10,282 nucleotides of DNA from Bacillota bacterium (lineage in GTDB: Bacteria > Bacillota > Clostridia > Peptostreptococcales > Anaerovoracaceae): positions 1 to 10,282 of the forward strand of contig JAQSXD010000093.1 of NCBI GenBank assembly GCA_029266295.1. Reading direction: 5' to 3'. Shown here piece after piece: positions 1-5,247 of the stretch (positions are counted from its first letter, which is position 1; each line of letters opens with the position of its first letter). The notes below the pieces were generated by a model. That model searched no databases. It had not been told where the DNA came from and saw nothing but the letters and a program-made list of their open reading frames with translations. Both the position numbers and the translations under genes were made by a program.

Positions 1-500
1 CTCTGCTCCGGATATAGTCGGATCAGCAGTGCTCTGTCGTAGGACACGTAAGCAGCAAAGGAAATATAGTGGTCCTTCCGCATCTCATGCTCAATGGAGA
101 TGAAGTGATCCAGATCCATAGCTTCAACCGATATTTTGTGGTTCTCATCATGAGGTACCGGCTTCAGCGGTTTTAGTTTTCTACCGCAGCAGGAAACAGA
201 AGCGCTGCCCGTACTGGTCAGGATATTATTGCATGCAGGACAGACATAAAACTGTGTTCGATCAATCTTCCCCACGTCGGGAAGATTCAGATCAAGTTTG
301 CCTTCCAGCATTTTCTGAATGTCAGCCCCCAGCACCGCCGCAAGATCAGACCAGAGGGACACGTCCGGGCAGCCTAAGCCGCACTCCCATTTGGATATGG
401 TTTTGTTGCTCACATTCAGCTGATCTGCCAGCTGCTGCTGGGTCAGACCTTTTTCTTTTCTTAACTGAAAGATAAAATGGCCTACCTTGGCACAATCCAT
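1..500 (-). CDS. Xre-family HTH regulator fused to a desulfoferrodoxin-like region (3' end cut by window edge)
   Basis: This is a partial gene; 166 codons are visible and the C-terminus lies beyond the left edge. The ATG at 500 is preceded by GAGGTGA (506-512, minus strand) at 5 bases spacing. Residues 1-60 form an Xre/Cro helix-turn-helix, with the motif LTQQQLADQLNVSNKTISKWE. A C-x2-C pair (C87, C90) followed 13 residues later by adjacent cysteines (C104, C105) matches the desulforedoxin iron-binding pattern. The segment after it, EHEMRKDHYISF (H138, H144), resembles the HPM-x3-HYI motif of superoxide reductases, with H121 as a possible further ligand. Family knowledge: desulforedoxin plus superoxide-reductase domains together make desulfoferrodoxin. 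I infer an iron- or redox-sensing transcription regulator of the cytoplasm. The final cysteine and histidine ligands expected of a reductase fall outside the window, so catalytic ability cannot be judged. The neighbour upstream on the same strand ends 110 bases away. Confidence 0.88.
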   Translation of the reverse strand, partial: MDCAKVGHFIFQLRKEKGLTQQQLADQLNVSNKTISKWECGLGCPDVSLWSDLAAVLGADIQKMLEGKLDLNLPDVGKIDRTQFYVCPACNNILTSTGSASVSCCGRKLKPLKPVPHDENHKISVEAMDLDHFISIEHEMRKDHYISFAAYVSYDRALLIRLYPEQ

Positions 501-542
501 TTCAATCACCTCTCTTTTCTAACATCACCTCATCCCCTGAGA

Positions 543-568
543 TCTCTTTGAAGTGTCAATCAAAGGGA
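543..568. promoter_or_regulatory. Inverted repeat between the AAA/VWA gene and the Xre gene
   Basis: CTCTTTGA (544-551) and TCAAAGGG (560-567) pair over 8 positions, one of them G-U, and T543/A568 add a ninth pair; the loop is 8 bases. There is no T-tract, so a classical intrinsic terminator is unlikely. It lies 43 bases upstream of the Xre start and could be an autoregulatory operator. A TTGACA (559-554, minus strand) sits mostly in the loop, but no good -10 box follows it. Confidence 0.35.
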
Positions 569-581
569 ATGAGATGAACAT

Positions 582-634
582 TCACAGATATCGTGCAATG
601 ACCTGAGCACTCATAAATACCGTGCAATGACCTG
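582..634 (-). repeat. Duplicated 3' end of the AAA/VWA gene
   Basis: The last eight codons of the AAA/VWA gene, including its stop (611-634), recur 29 bases further on at 582-605. Both copies read QVIARYL-stop on the minus strand and match at 21 of 24 positions. All three differences are silent (CGG/CGA for Arg, TTA/CTG for Leu). The second copy lies after the true stop and has no open frame leading into it, so it is a remnant, not a gene. Confidence 0.8.
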
Positions 635-2707
635 AACCAGACGCGCCGGCAGCTGGTTCAGCTCGGTAATATCTAAAAAGCGTTCCTGGCCGTAAATGTC
701 ACAGATGGTTTCCTTATCCTGTCCAATGGCTGCTGCGAGAAACAAAACGCCCTTTCGGCTGTATTCGCTTATCACACCTTTCATATCTGCTATAGCCGCC
801 TCACCGGTATAGTCGGGCATGGCTTTTGGCTGACCATCGCTGATGCTGATAAGTAGCTTTGTTTTTTGGGGTACGGCTGCCAGTTTTTCCGACAGGATGC
901 GAAGCGCCATTCCGTCTCGGTTATTGCTTCGGCCTTGCATGTTCATGAGGCTGTATTTGTCGTTCAAGTTGGGGCGCTCCCAATCGATATAAGAGTACAA
1001 GGACATCCGTTCCAGCGTTGAACGATCAGCTGTATCGCCACAGATCATTGTGGAAATTCCGCAGTTTTTGCAAAATTCATAGACCGCAACGGCCGCTTCT
1101 TTTGCCGCCTCCAGTCTGCCGAAGGCGCTCATAGAAGCAGACTCATCAATGCGCAGCGCTACTGCAAGGGAAGGCTCTTCATCGGGGGGCGACTTCCGGG
1201 AAAAGTACCGAAAATCAGGGGAAGACGCTTTCTCAGCATGGAATCTGGTACCATATAACCTGGACTTTGAACTCTCAGCAGATACTTCGTGCTCCAGCAG
1301 GGGAGCGGTTTTTCGCACCAGTTCCCGGATGACGGGCATAATTCTTGTTTCGATGTCATGATATTCCCGGTGTTGGGCAAGGGTCGCTTCCGGTCTGTGA
1401 ACAATCAGATTCACTTTTTCATGAACAGAACCCTTTACCATTTCACGGGCTTGCTGGTTTAGATGTTTCCGAAAATCCTTCTTCTCCTGTTCCCATTCTT
1501 TGCTGTCCTTGTTTTTTAGTTCATGATAGATGGGTGTTCCATCCTCTCCTTTGTCACCGCTTTCCGTATCCATTGAAGTTTCAGAACTCATATCGGAATG
1601 TCCTTCACTATCTGCTGACTTTCTGAGCGCGACGGAAGGGATATTGAGGAGAGACTGTTCTGCTCCTTCTGTTTCCATCGTTCCCTCGGTATGAATTTCC
1701 ATGACTTCTCCGTTGCTTTCGATTAAGCGTGCTGAAAGCGCTTCCAGTTCTGTAAGCAGCTCCTGTTTTGACAAAGCCTGCTCCAAAAGCAGAATTTCAT
1801 CAGGATCCGTGGTGATTTTATAGATCACTTTATGATACAGAGCGTTGATGGTTTCCGTACCCTGTAGGACCGCATCCACCCAGAAGAAATAGGAACGCAT
1901 CCCAGAGGCGCCTTTGATTGCATTTGCTTTTGCAGTTTGATCTAACAACACAATAACACGTGCAAAGGCCAGCAGCAAGTCCTTATCGGCACACCCGGTT
2001 TTGGCCGATGCGCGCTTCATCATGACTGGAATCTCAGGTAAATCCATCTTTTCACTGTGCTGCACCCGGTCCCGAAGGGCTTCGTTCAGCGGACGGCAGC
2101 CATTGTAGCCGCGGTTTGTTGTGATGACCGCAAGAAAATCCGGATGGCGACGTACGATGCGGGTGGGTAAATTAATGCTGCCATCCTGTTCCAGCGCTGA
2201 GTTCAGCGCCATGAGAACCGCCGCATCCCGTATTACCGTTGGCTCCTGAATCTCCAGCAGCCAACCGTTTTCATATGCTCTGATGATTTCTGACGGGTAG
2301 TACTGATAGGAGACAGTATTTGCATTGGTTTTGATTTTGGCTTTGAATCCGGTTTCGGTTTCGGCTTCAGTTTTTGCGAAAGCTTCGTTTTCATTCTCCG
2401 GAAGGACCGGAAGGATGGAACCAAGCACGTCAGATTTGTCCATGTCCGCAAAGCAGGTAACCTTCGTATAGGGTAAGCCGAAGTTGGCAGAAAGCGCTTT
2501 TGCAAGCTGTGTTTTGCCCGAGCCTGCATCTCCTTCCAGAAGGATTGTGGTGATTTTCATTTCCTCCCGGTTCCAGTTTCGTTTCACCTCGGAACAGATG
2601 CGTCGTTCTGCTTCGCTTTCAATATGAGTAGGCGGTTTTTGCCAGACCAATTCTTTCTCTTCTTCTGTCAGCCGTCTGGCAGGAGACAGAAGCCATTGCT
2701 GTTCCAT
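611..2707 (-). CDS. MoxR-type AAA+ ATPase with C-terminal von Willebrand A domain
   Basis: This 698-residue cytoplasmic protein has two visible domains. The AAA+ part (about 50-300) has Walker A GDAGSGKT (59-66), a Walker B-like strand WLLEIQE (149-155), a sensor-1-like ITTN (195-198) and arginines R212/R214 in the finger position. Residues 300-420 form a charged, low-complexity linker. The VWA domain (about 513-698) has the MIDAS motif DESAS (521-525), NRDG (596-599) and SDG (623-625), closest in pattern to CobT/BchD and NorD. In known families the ATPase and VWA parts are usually separate subunits that together insert metals or remodel partner proteins; here they are fused. A Lys/Glu/Thr-rich insert (about 104-132) lies between Walker A and Walker B. 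The start ATG has GGAG 9 bases upstream. It is the last gene of a three-gene operon, 60 bases after the DUF gene. Magnesium or cobalt chelatase is a less likely reading because no chelatase partner is present. Substrate unknown. Confidence 0.9.
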   Translation of the reverse strand: MEQQWLLSPARRLTEEEKELVWQKPPTHIESEAERRICSEVKRNWNREEMKITTILLEGDAGSGKTQLAKALSANFGLPYTKVTCFADMDKSDVLGSILPVLPENENEAFAKTEAETETGFKAKIKTNANTVSYQYYPSEIIRAYENGWLLEIQEPTVIRDAAVLMALNSALEQDGSINLPTRIVRRHPDFLAVITTNRGYNGCRPLNEALRDRVQHSEKMDLPEIPVMMKRASAKTGCADKDLLLAFARVIVLLDQTAKANAIKGASGMRSYFFWVDAVLQGTETINALYHKVIYKITTDPDEILLLEQALSKQELLTELEALSARLIESNGEVMEIHTEGTMETEGAEQSLLNIPSVALRKSADSEGHSDMSSETSMDTESGDKGEDGTPIYHELKNKDSKEWEQEKKDFRKHLNQQAREMVKGSVHEKVNLIVHRPEATLAQHREYHDIETRIMPVIRELVRKTAPLLEHEVSAESSKSRLYGTRFHAEKASSPDFRYFSRKSPPDEEPSLAVALRIDESASMSAFGRLEAAKEAAVAVYEFCKNCGISTMICGDTADRSTLERMSLYSYIDWERPNLNDKYSLMNMQGRSNNRDGMALRILSEKLAAVPQKTKLLISISDGQPKAMPDYTGEAAIADMKGVISEYSRKGVLFLAAAIGQDKETICDIYGQERFLDITELNQLPARLVQVIARYL

Positions 2708-2734
2708 TTAATCTAACTCCATTTCTTCTAATGA

Positions 2735-2756
2735 AATACCAATCCAATATGGTATT
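2735..2756. promoter_or_regulatory. Intercistronic inverted repeat upstream of the AAA/VWA gene
   Basis: AATACCA (2735-2741) and TGGTATT (2750-2756) are perfect 7-base arms around an 8-base loop. The repeat sits in the 60-base gap between the DUF gene and the AAA/VWA gene, ending about 28 bases before the latter's start. It could be an mRNA stem-loop that sets relative expression or stability within the operon. It has no adjoining T-tract, so a terminator is unlikely. Confidence 0.4.
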
Positions 2757-2767
2757 ATCTCTTTGAT

Positions 2768-3304
2768 TTAATAATATTCCATTTCCTCTAAGATCCGGGA
2801 CAGTACGCGGAGTCGTTCTCCGGTCAGTTCGCCCACATCGCTCAGCGACTGAGAGAATTTCTTGATGTCTTCGTTGATGTTCGGGTTTTCTGTGCATACC
2901 GATACAGGCATGACACCGCCCTGTACGCCTACACGTTCTACTGTTGGTTTCTCCGGATCGTAGAGCAAGGGAAGCCGGTATGCTTCCCGGAAGTGCAGCA
3001 TGGTCTTGCTTAAAAAAATCATCAAATCAATTACCTGATGAATGGGCAGTTCTGCACGGATTTCAAGATCACCATCTGCTGTTTGTTCCCAGATTTGCGC
3101 AGCGATTGGCATATTTCTGTTGCCCTCCAGTGTGGGGGTTCCTAATGTCAGCCGCTTGATGTTAGAGCGATAGGCGTCTCTTCCATCGATCCGGTCGTAT
3201 TGATCGGCGGTCATTACTATATTCTCATTCATTATCGTGTTCTCATCCCTTTCAATATTCTCATTCACTTCCATGTTCGCATTCCTTTCAATATCTTCAT
3301 TCAT
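2768..3304 (-). CDS. Conserved protein of unknown function, DUF6530-like
   Basis: Soluble protein of about 178 residues from the start chosen here, with no signal peptide or membrane segment. From memory, the core (YDRIDGRDA..., LPIHQVIDLMIFL, FREAYRLPLLYDPEKP, ERVGVQGGVMPVSVCTENP, DVGELTGERLRVLSRILEEM) resembles the DUF6530 family; no catalytic motif is evident and the function is unknown. I chose ATG 3304 because it overlaps the upstream GIY-YIG stop as ATGA, which favours translational coupling. The frame opens as far as a GTG at 3343 without a convincing ribosome binding site. ATGs at 3274 and 3232 are also possible, since the conserved core begins only near the ATG at 3232 (MNENIVMTADQYD). 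The N-terminal 34 residues are three 12-residue tandem units (NENIERDEN-like) and look like a recent expansion. It is the middle gene of the operon, between the nuclease-like protein and the AAA/VWA protein. Confidence 0.8.
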   Translation of the reverse strand: MNEDIERNANMEVNENIERDENTIMNENIVMTADQYDRIDGRDAYRSNIKRLTLGTPTLEGNRNMPIAAQIWEQTADGDLEIRAELPIHQVIDLMIFLSKTMLHFREAYRLPLLYDPEKPTVERVGVQGGVMPVSVCTENPNINEDIKKFSQSLSDVGELTGERLRVLSRILEEMEYY

Positions 3305-3310
3305 TTCCAT
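3203..3310 (-). repeat. 36-bp tandem repeat (three units) spanning a gene junction
   Basis: Unit 1 (3275-3310) and unit 2 (3239-3274) match at 31 of 36 positions; unit 3 (3203-3238) is more diverged. In the DUF frame they encode 12-residue repeats. Unit 1 contains the stop codon of the GIY-YIG gene overlapping an ATG. Unit 2 repeats the same layout, with TGG-AAG-TGA (Trp-Lys-stop) in the GIY-YIG frame. Units 1 and 2 also carry GAAAGG upstream of the next in-frame ATGs, so the repeat multiplies the translation start region. Confidence 0.85.
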
Positions 3311-3645
3311 ATCTTGTTTGCCATCGGATCTTCTGCAAGGCACTGCTCCCGCAGTTCCTCCAGCTTAGCCGTGTGATTATCAGCAGGATTGTCATATTTC
3401 AGGACCTTCACCACGGAAAGGTCGAAGTTTTCTTTACCATAAAGATTCCAAAGCGCTTGGAGCCTCTTGTTGGGATGGGTTTTCCCGGTAAGCTTTACGC
3501 TGGTACTGTTAAAATCTGCTTTCGTATCATTTGATATTCCCAGGAACGTTTCGTTCGTTACTGTGCAGCGGAACGAGATTACCCCCATTTCCGGCCGTCT
3601 GTTTTTATACTCCTCAAGGAGTTCCTTTTTTCGTTTCATGTCCAT
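3301..3645 (-). CDS. Small GIY-YIG nuclease family-like protein
   Basis: A 114-residue soluble protein. I start it at ATG 3645 because GAGGTGA (3651-3657, minus strand) lies 5 bases upstream; the open frame reaches an ATG at 3684, but that start has no ribosome binding site and would fall inside the promoter region. The sequence MGVISFRCTVTNETFLGIS (20-38) has the two-strand layout of the GIY-YIG fold, with a degenerate second motif (FLG for YIG). It is followed by HPNKRLQALWNLYGKENF (57-74), the N-K-RL-x-LW-x-YG helix typical of short family members. A conserved-looking acidic tail (KLEELREQCLAEDP) ends it. Family knowledge: GIY-YIG enzymes cut DNA with a metal, using Tyr, Arg and Glu. Some of these residues are not clearly present, so activity is uncertain. 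It is the first gene of an operon with the DUF6530-like and AAA/VWA genes. Confidence 0.8.
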   Translation of the reverse strand: MDMKRKKELLEEYKNRRPEMGVISFRCTVTNETFLGISNDTKADFNSTSVKLTGKTHPNKRLQALWNLYGKENFDLSVVKVLKYDNPADNHTAKLEELREQCLAEDPMANKIWK

Positions 3646-3663
3646 AGTGTTCACCTCGACTTT

Positions 3664-3692
3664 ATTGTATATGCTGAAGATCATGAAAACAA
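3664..3692 (-). promoter_or_regulatory. Probable promoter of the GIY-YIG operon
   Basis: On the minus strand, TTGTTT (3692-3687) and TACAAT (3669-3664) are separated by exactly 17 bases, a normal sigma-A spacing. Transcription would begin near 3657, which leaves almost no leader before the ribosome binding site at 3651-3657. That tight fit lowers confidence. Confidence 0.45.
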
Positions 3693-3714
3693 TCTACGCT
3701 CCGTAGAGTCTACG
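3693..3714. promoter_or_regulatory. Three alternating CTACG half-sites (operator candidate)
   Basis: TCTACG (3693-3698), CGTAGA (3702-3707) and TCTACG (3709-3714) form two overlapping palindromes, with centres of 3 bases and 1 base. The block directly abuts the -35 box of the minus-strand promoter on its upstream side, a place where activators or repressors commonly bind. The half-site resembles those of MerR-type regulators, but the protein is not known. Confidence 0.5.
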
Positions 3715-3762
3715 ATAATTTGAAAAATAGAGGAAAAAATTGTATTAGAATTGAAAAAGGTA

Positions 3763-3793
3763 TTGACCTAGAGTGAACTCTAAGCGGTATAAT
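3763..3793 (+). promoter_or_regulatory. MerR-type promoter with 19-bp spacer and central palindrome
   Basis: TTGACC (3763-3768) and a perfect TATAAT (3788-3793) are 19 bases apart, instead of the usual 17. The spacer holds the palindrome TAGAGT-GA-ACTCTA (3769-3782). An over-long spacer filled by a dyad is the established architecture of promoters activated by DNA-distorting MerR-family proteins. Transcription would start near 3800, leaving a leader of about 70 bases before the DUF362/ferredoxin gene. No merR gene is in the window. Confidence 0.75.
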
Positions 3794-3871
3794 TCTATTT
3801 ATTACAAATCCTATCGGCAGAGTGTATGGAACAGAATCGGCGGATATGGATCAAAGAACAGGAGCGAAGTG

Positions 3872-5014
3872 ATGGAAAAGGCGAAGGTTTATTTTACAGA
3901 TTTTCGAACGGTAGCGTTTGGAGATGGATTGCCCGTCAAATTAAAGAAGCTGATCAAAGAGGCGGGTATCGGGCAGATTGATATGAACGGCAAGTTTGTT
4001 GCAATTAAGATGCATTTTGGCGAATTGGGAAATGTGAGCTTTCTTCGTCCCAACTATGCAAAGGCTGTGGCCGATGTTGTGAAGGAACTTGGGGGGAAAC
4101 CATTTTTGACAGACTGCAATACCATGTATCCCGGAAGCAGAAAAAATGCGCTAGAGCATTTAGAATGTGCTTGGGAGAACGGATTTTCTCCCTTATCAGT
4201 GGGATGTCCCATCTTAATCGGAGACGGTCTTAAGGGAACCGATGATGTTGAGGTGCCAGTGGCAGGCGGCGAATACGTAAAGAGCGCCAAGATCGGTCGG
4301 GCGGTTATGGACGCTGATATCTTCATTAGCCTGACCCACTTCAAAGGGCATGAAATGACTGGCTTTGGAGGAACGATTAAAAACATCGGTATGGGCTGCG
4401 GATCCCGGGCAGGAAAAAAGGAGCAGCACAGCAGCGGAAAGCCGTACATTGATCCGGATTTGTGCAGGGCCTGCATGAAGTGCCAGAAAGAATGTGCCAA
4501 TGGCGGACTTGTGTTTCATGAAGAGAGTAGAAAGATGACTGTGAACCGGGAACATTGCGTGGGCTGCGGCCGTTGCCTTGGTGCATGCAATTTTGATGCG
4601 ATTGCGTTTGACAATGATGATGCCAATGATCTGTTAAATCGGCGTATGGCTGAGTATACCAAAGCGGTTGTTGACGGTCGCCCTAATTTTCATATTTCTT
4701 TAGTGATGGATGTATCTCCCAACTGTGACTGCCATGGGGAAAATGATGCTCCCATTCTTCCAGACTTGGGAATGTTCGCCTCCTTTGATCCGCTGGCCCT
4801 AGATCAGGCCTGTGTGGATGCTTGTCTTAAGGCCGCACCGCTGCCCGGCAGCCAGCTGGCTGACAACCTGTCAAAAAAGGGGTTTGTTGACCATCATGAT
4901 CATTTCGTTAATTCCTCTCCCGAATCTGAGTGGCGCAGCTGTCTGGAGCAAGCTGAGAAAATCGGTCTGGGGACCAGAGCATATGAGTTGATTTCAGTTT
5001 TGGGTTCACATTGA
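3872..5014 (+). CDS. DUF362 protein with two [4Fe-4S] ferredoxin motifs
   Basis: This 380-residue protein has an N-terminal DUF362 domain (about 1-190: VAIKMHFGELGNVSFLRP, LTDCNTMYPGSRKNA, LTHFKGHEMTGFGGTIKNIGMGC). Two ferredoxin motifs follow: C198-x2-C201-x2-C204-x3-C208 and C229-x2-C232-x2-C235-x3-C239, each able to bind a [4Fe-4S] cluster. A C-terminal DUF362 continuation includes a C-x-C pair (C285, C287). There is no signal peptide, so it is probably cytoplasmic. The family is linked to electron transfer, but its reaction is not established. The frame is open from about 3773, but that would place the start inside the promoter. ATG 3872 has AGGAG (3860-3864) 7 bases upstream and gives MEKAKVYFTDF, a typical family N-terminus. 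It appears to be a single-gene unit, with a MerR-type promoter upstream and a strong terminator downstream, so it is probably inducible by a small molecule, metal or oxidant. Confidence 0.92.
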   Translation: MEKAKVYFTDFRTVAFGDGLPVKLKKLIKEAGIGQIDMNGKFVAIKMHFGELGNVSFLRPNYAKAVADVVKELGGKPFLTDCNTMYPGSRKNALEHLECAWENGFSPLSVGCPILIGDGLKGTDDVEVPVAGGEYVKSAKIGRAVMDADIFISLTHFKGHEMTGFGGTIKNIGMGCGSRAGKKEQHSSGKPYIDPDLCRACMKCQKECANGGLVFHEESRKMTVNREHCVGCGRCLGACNFDAIAFDNDDANDLLNRRMAEYTKAVVDGRPNFHISLVMDVSPNCDCHGENDAPILPDLGMFASFDPLALDQACVDACLKAAPLPGSQLADNLSKKGFVDHHDHFVNSSPESEWRSCLEQAEKIGLGTRAYELISVLGSH

Positions 5015-5039
5015 GAAATGAATCTCAAAAATTAATAAA

Positions 5040-5080
5040 TAATTTAACAAGGGGCGGCTGGGCTGCCCCTTGTTAAATTA
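5040..5080 (+). terminator. Strong intrinsic hairpin terminator after the DUF362 gene
   Basis: Arms 5040-5058 and 5062-5080 pair over 19 positions with one G-U pair, around a 3-base loop (TGG). The upper stem is GC-rich (GGGGC/GCCCC) and the lower stem is A/T-rich, so the descending strand supplies the T-rich segment (TTGTTAAATTA). It begins 25 bases after the stop codon. The near-symmetric layout could stop transcription in both directions. Confidence 0.85.
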
Positions 5081-5122
5081 TGCACTGTCATTATTTCGAA
5101 AAATATAGTATTATGTATGAGC

Positions 5123-5147
5123 AAGGTATTTCATATTAACGTACCTT
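5123..5147. repeat. Short inverted repeat AAGGTA-N13-TACCTT
   Basis: Perfect 6-base arms (5123-5128 and 5142-5147) lie in the leader region of the phosphatase gene. The spacing of half-sites, about two helical turns centre to centre, would suit a dimeric regulator. Arms this short can occur by chance, so this is weak evidence. Confidence 0.25.
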
Positions 5148-5150
5148 AAT

Positions 5151-5183
5151 CGGTGTTTTCTACCCAGTGTTTAGAAAACGCTG
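5151..5183. promoter_or_regulatory. Inverted repeat upstream of the PP2C phosphatase gene
   Basis: CGGTGTTTTCTA (5151-5162) and TAGAAAACGCTG (5172-5183) pair over 12 positions, two of them G-U, with a perfect 8-base core next to a 9-base loop. It overlaps the -35 region of the only candidate promoter seen here (5170-5197), which suggests an operator. It lacks a T-tract and resembles no riboswitch I know. Confidence 0.5.
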
Positions 5184-5197
5184 TACGAATAAATAAT
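5170..5197 (+). promoter_or_regulatory. Weak candidate promoter for the phosphatase-cyclase cluster
   Basis: TTTAGA (5170-5175) and AATAAT (5192-5197) are 16 bases apart, matching the sigma-A boxes at 4 and 5 of 6 positions. Transcription would start near 5204, about 44 bases before the start codon. Alternatives cannot be excluded in this A/T-rich stretch. Confidence 0.3.
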
Positions 5198-5247
5198 GCA
5201 TACAAGCCTATACCTTGAAAAATATTATGGATTTGGAGGAGACAGGA

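Noticed and set aside
233..475. An 80-codon plus-strand open frame
   Set aside because: It is antisense to the Xre gene, which has a clear domain, start and ribosome site; the frame has Pro/Ser-rich, shadow-like composition.
531..559. A minus-strand TTGACA as a promoter for the Xre gene
   Set aside because: At 16-19 bases spacing the -10 positions read GGGATG-like, a poor match, and the TTGACA lies in a hairpin loop.
2233..2529. A second minus-strand frame with Lys-Pro repeats (KPKPKPDSKPKSKP)
   Set aside because: It is an alternative frame of the low-complexity insert in the AAA/VWA gene; the real frame has Walker motifs on both sides.
611..2707. Magnesium or cobalt chelatase subunit (ChlD/CobT)
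   Set aside because: The VWA domain is related, but no chelatase large subunit or tetrapyrrole gene is nearby and the gene order differs.
3773..3871. A 33-codon N-terminal extension of the DUF362 protein
   Set aside because: It would begin inside the promoter, before the TATAAT box, and has no ribosome binding site; ATG 3872 has both a site and a family-like N-terminus.
4054..4500. Long minus-strand frames opposite the DUF362/ferredoxin gene
   Set aside because: They are mirror frames of a gene with two intact ferredoxin motifs, and they lack recognisable domains.
5081..5247. A c-di-GMP riboswitch ahead of the signalling cluster
   Set aside because: None of the conserved GEMM-I core sequences is visible, and the hairpins present do not form that layout.
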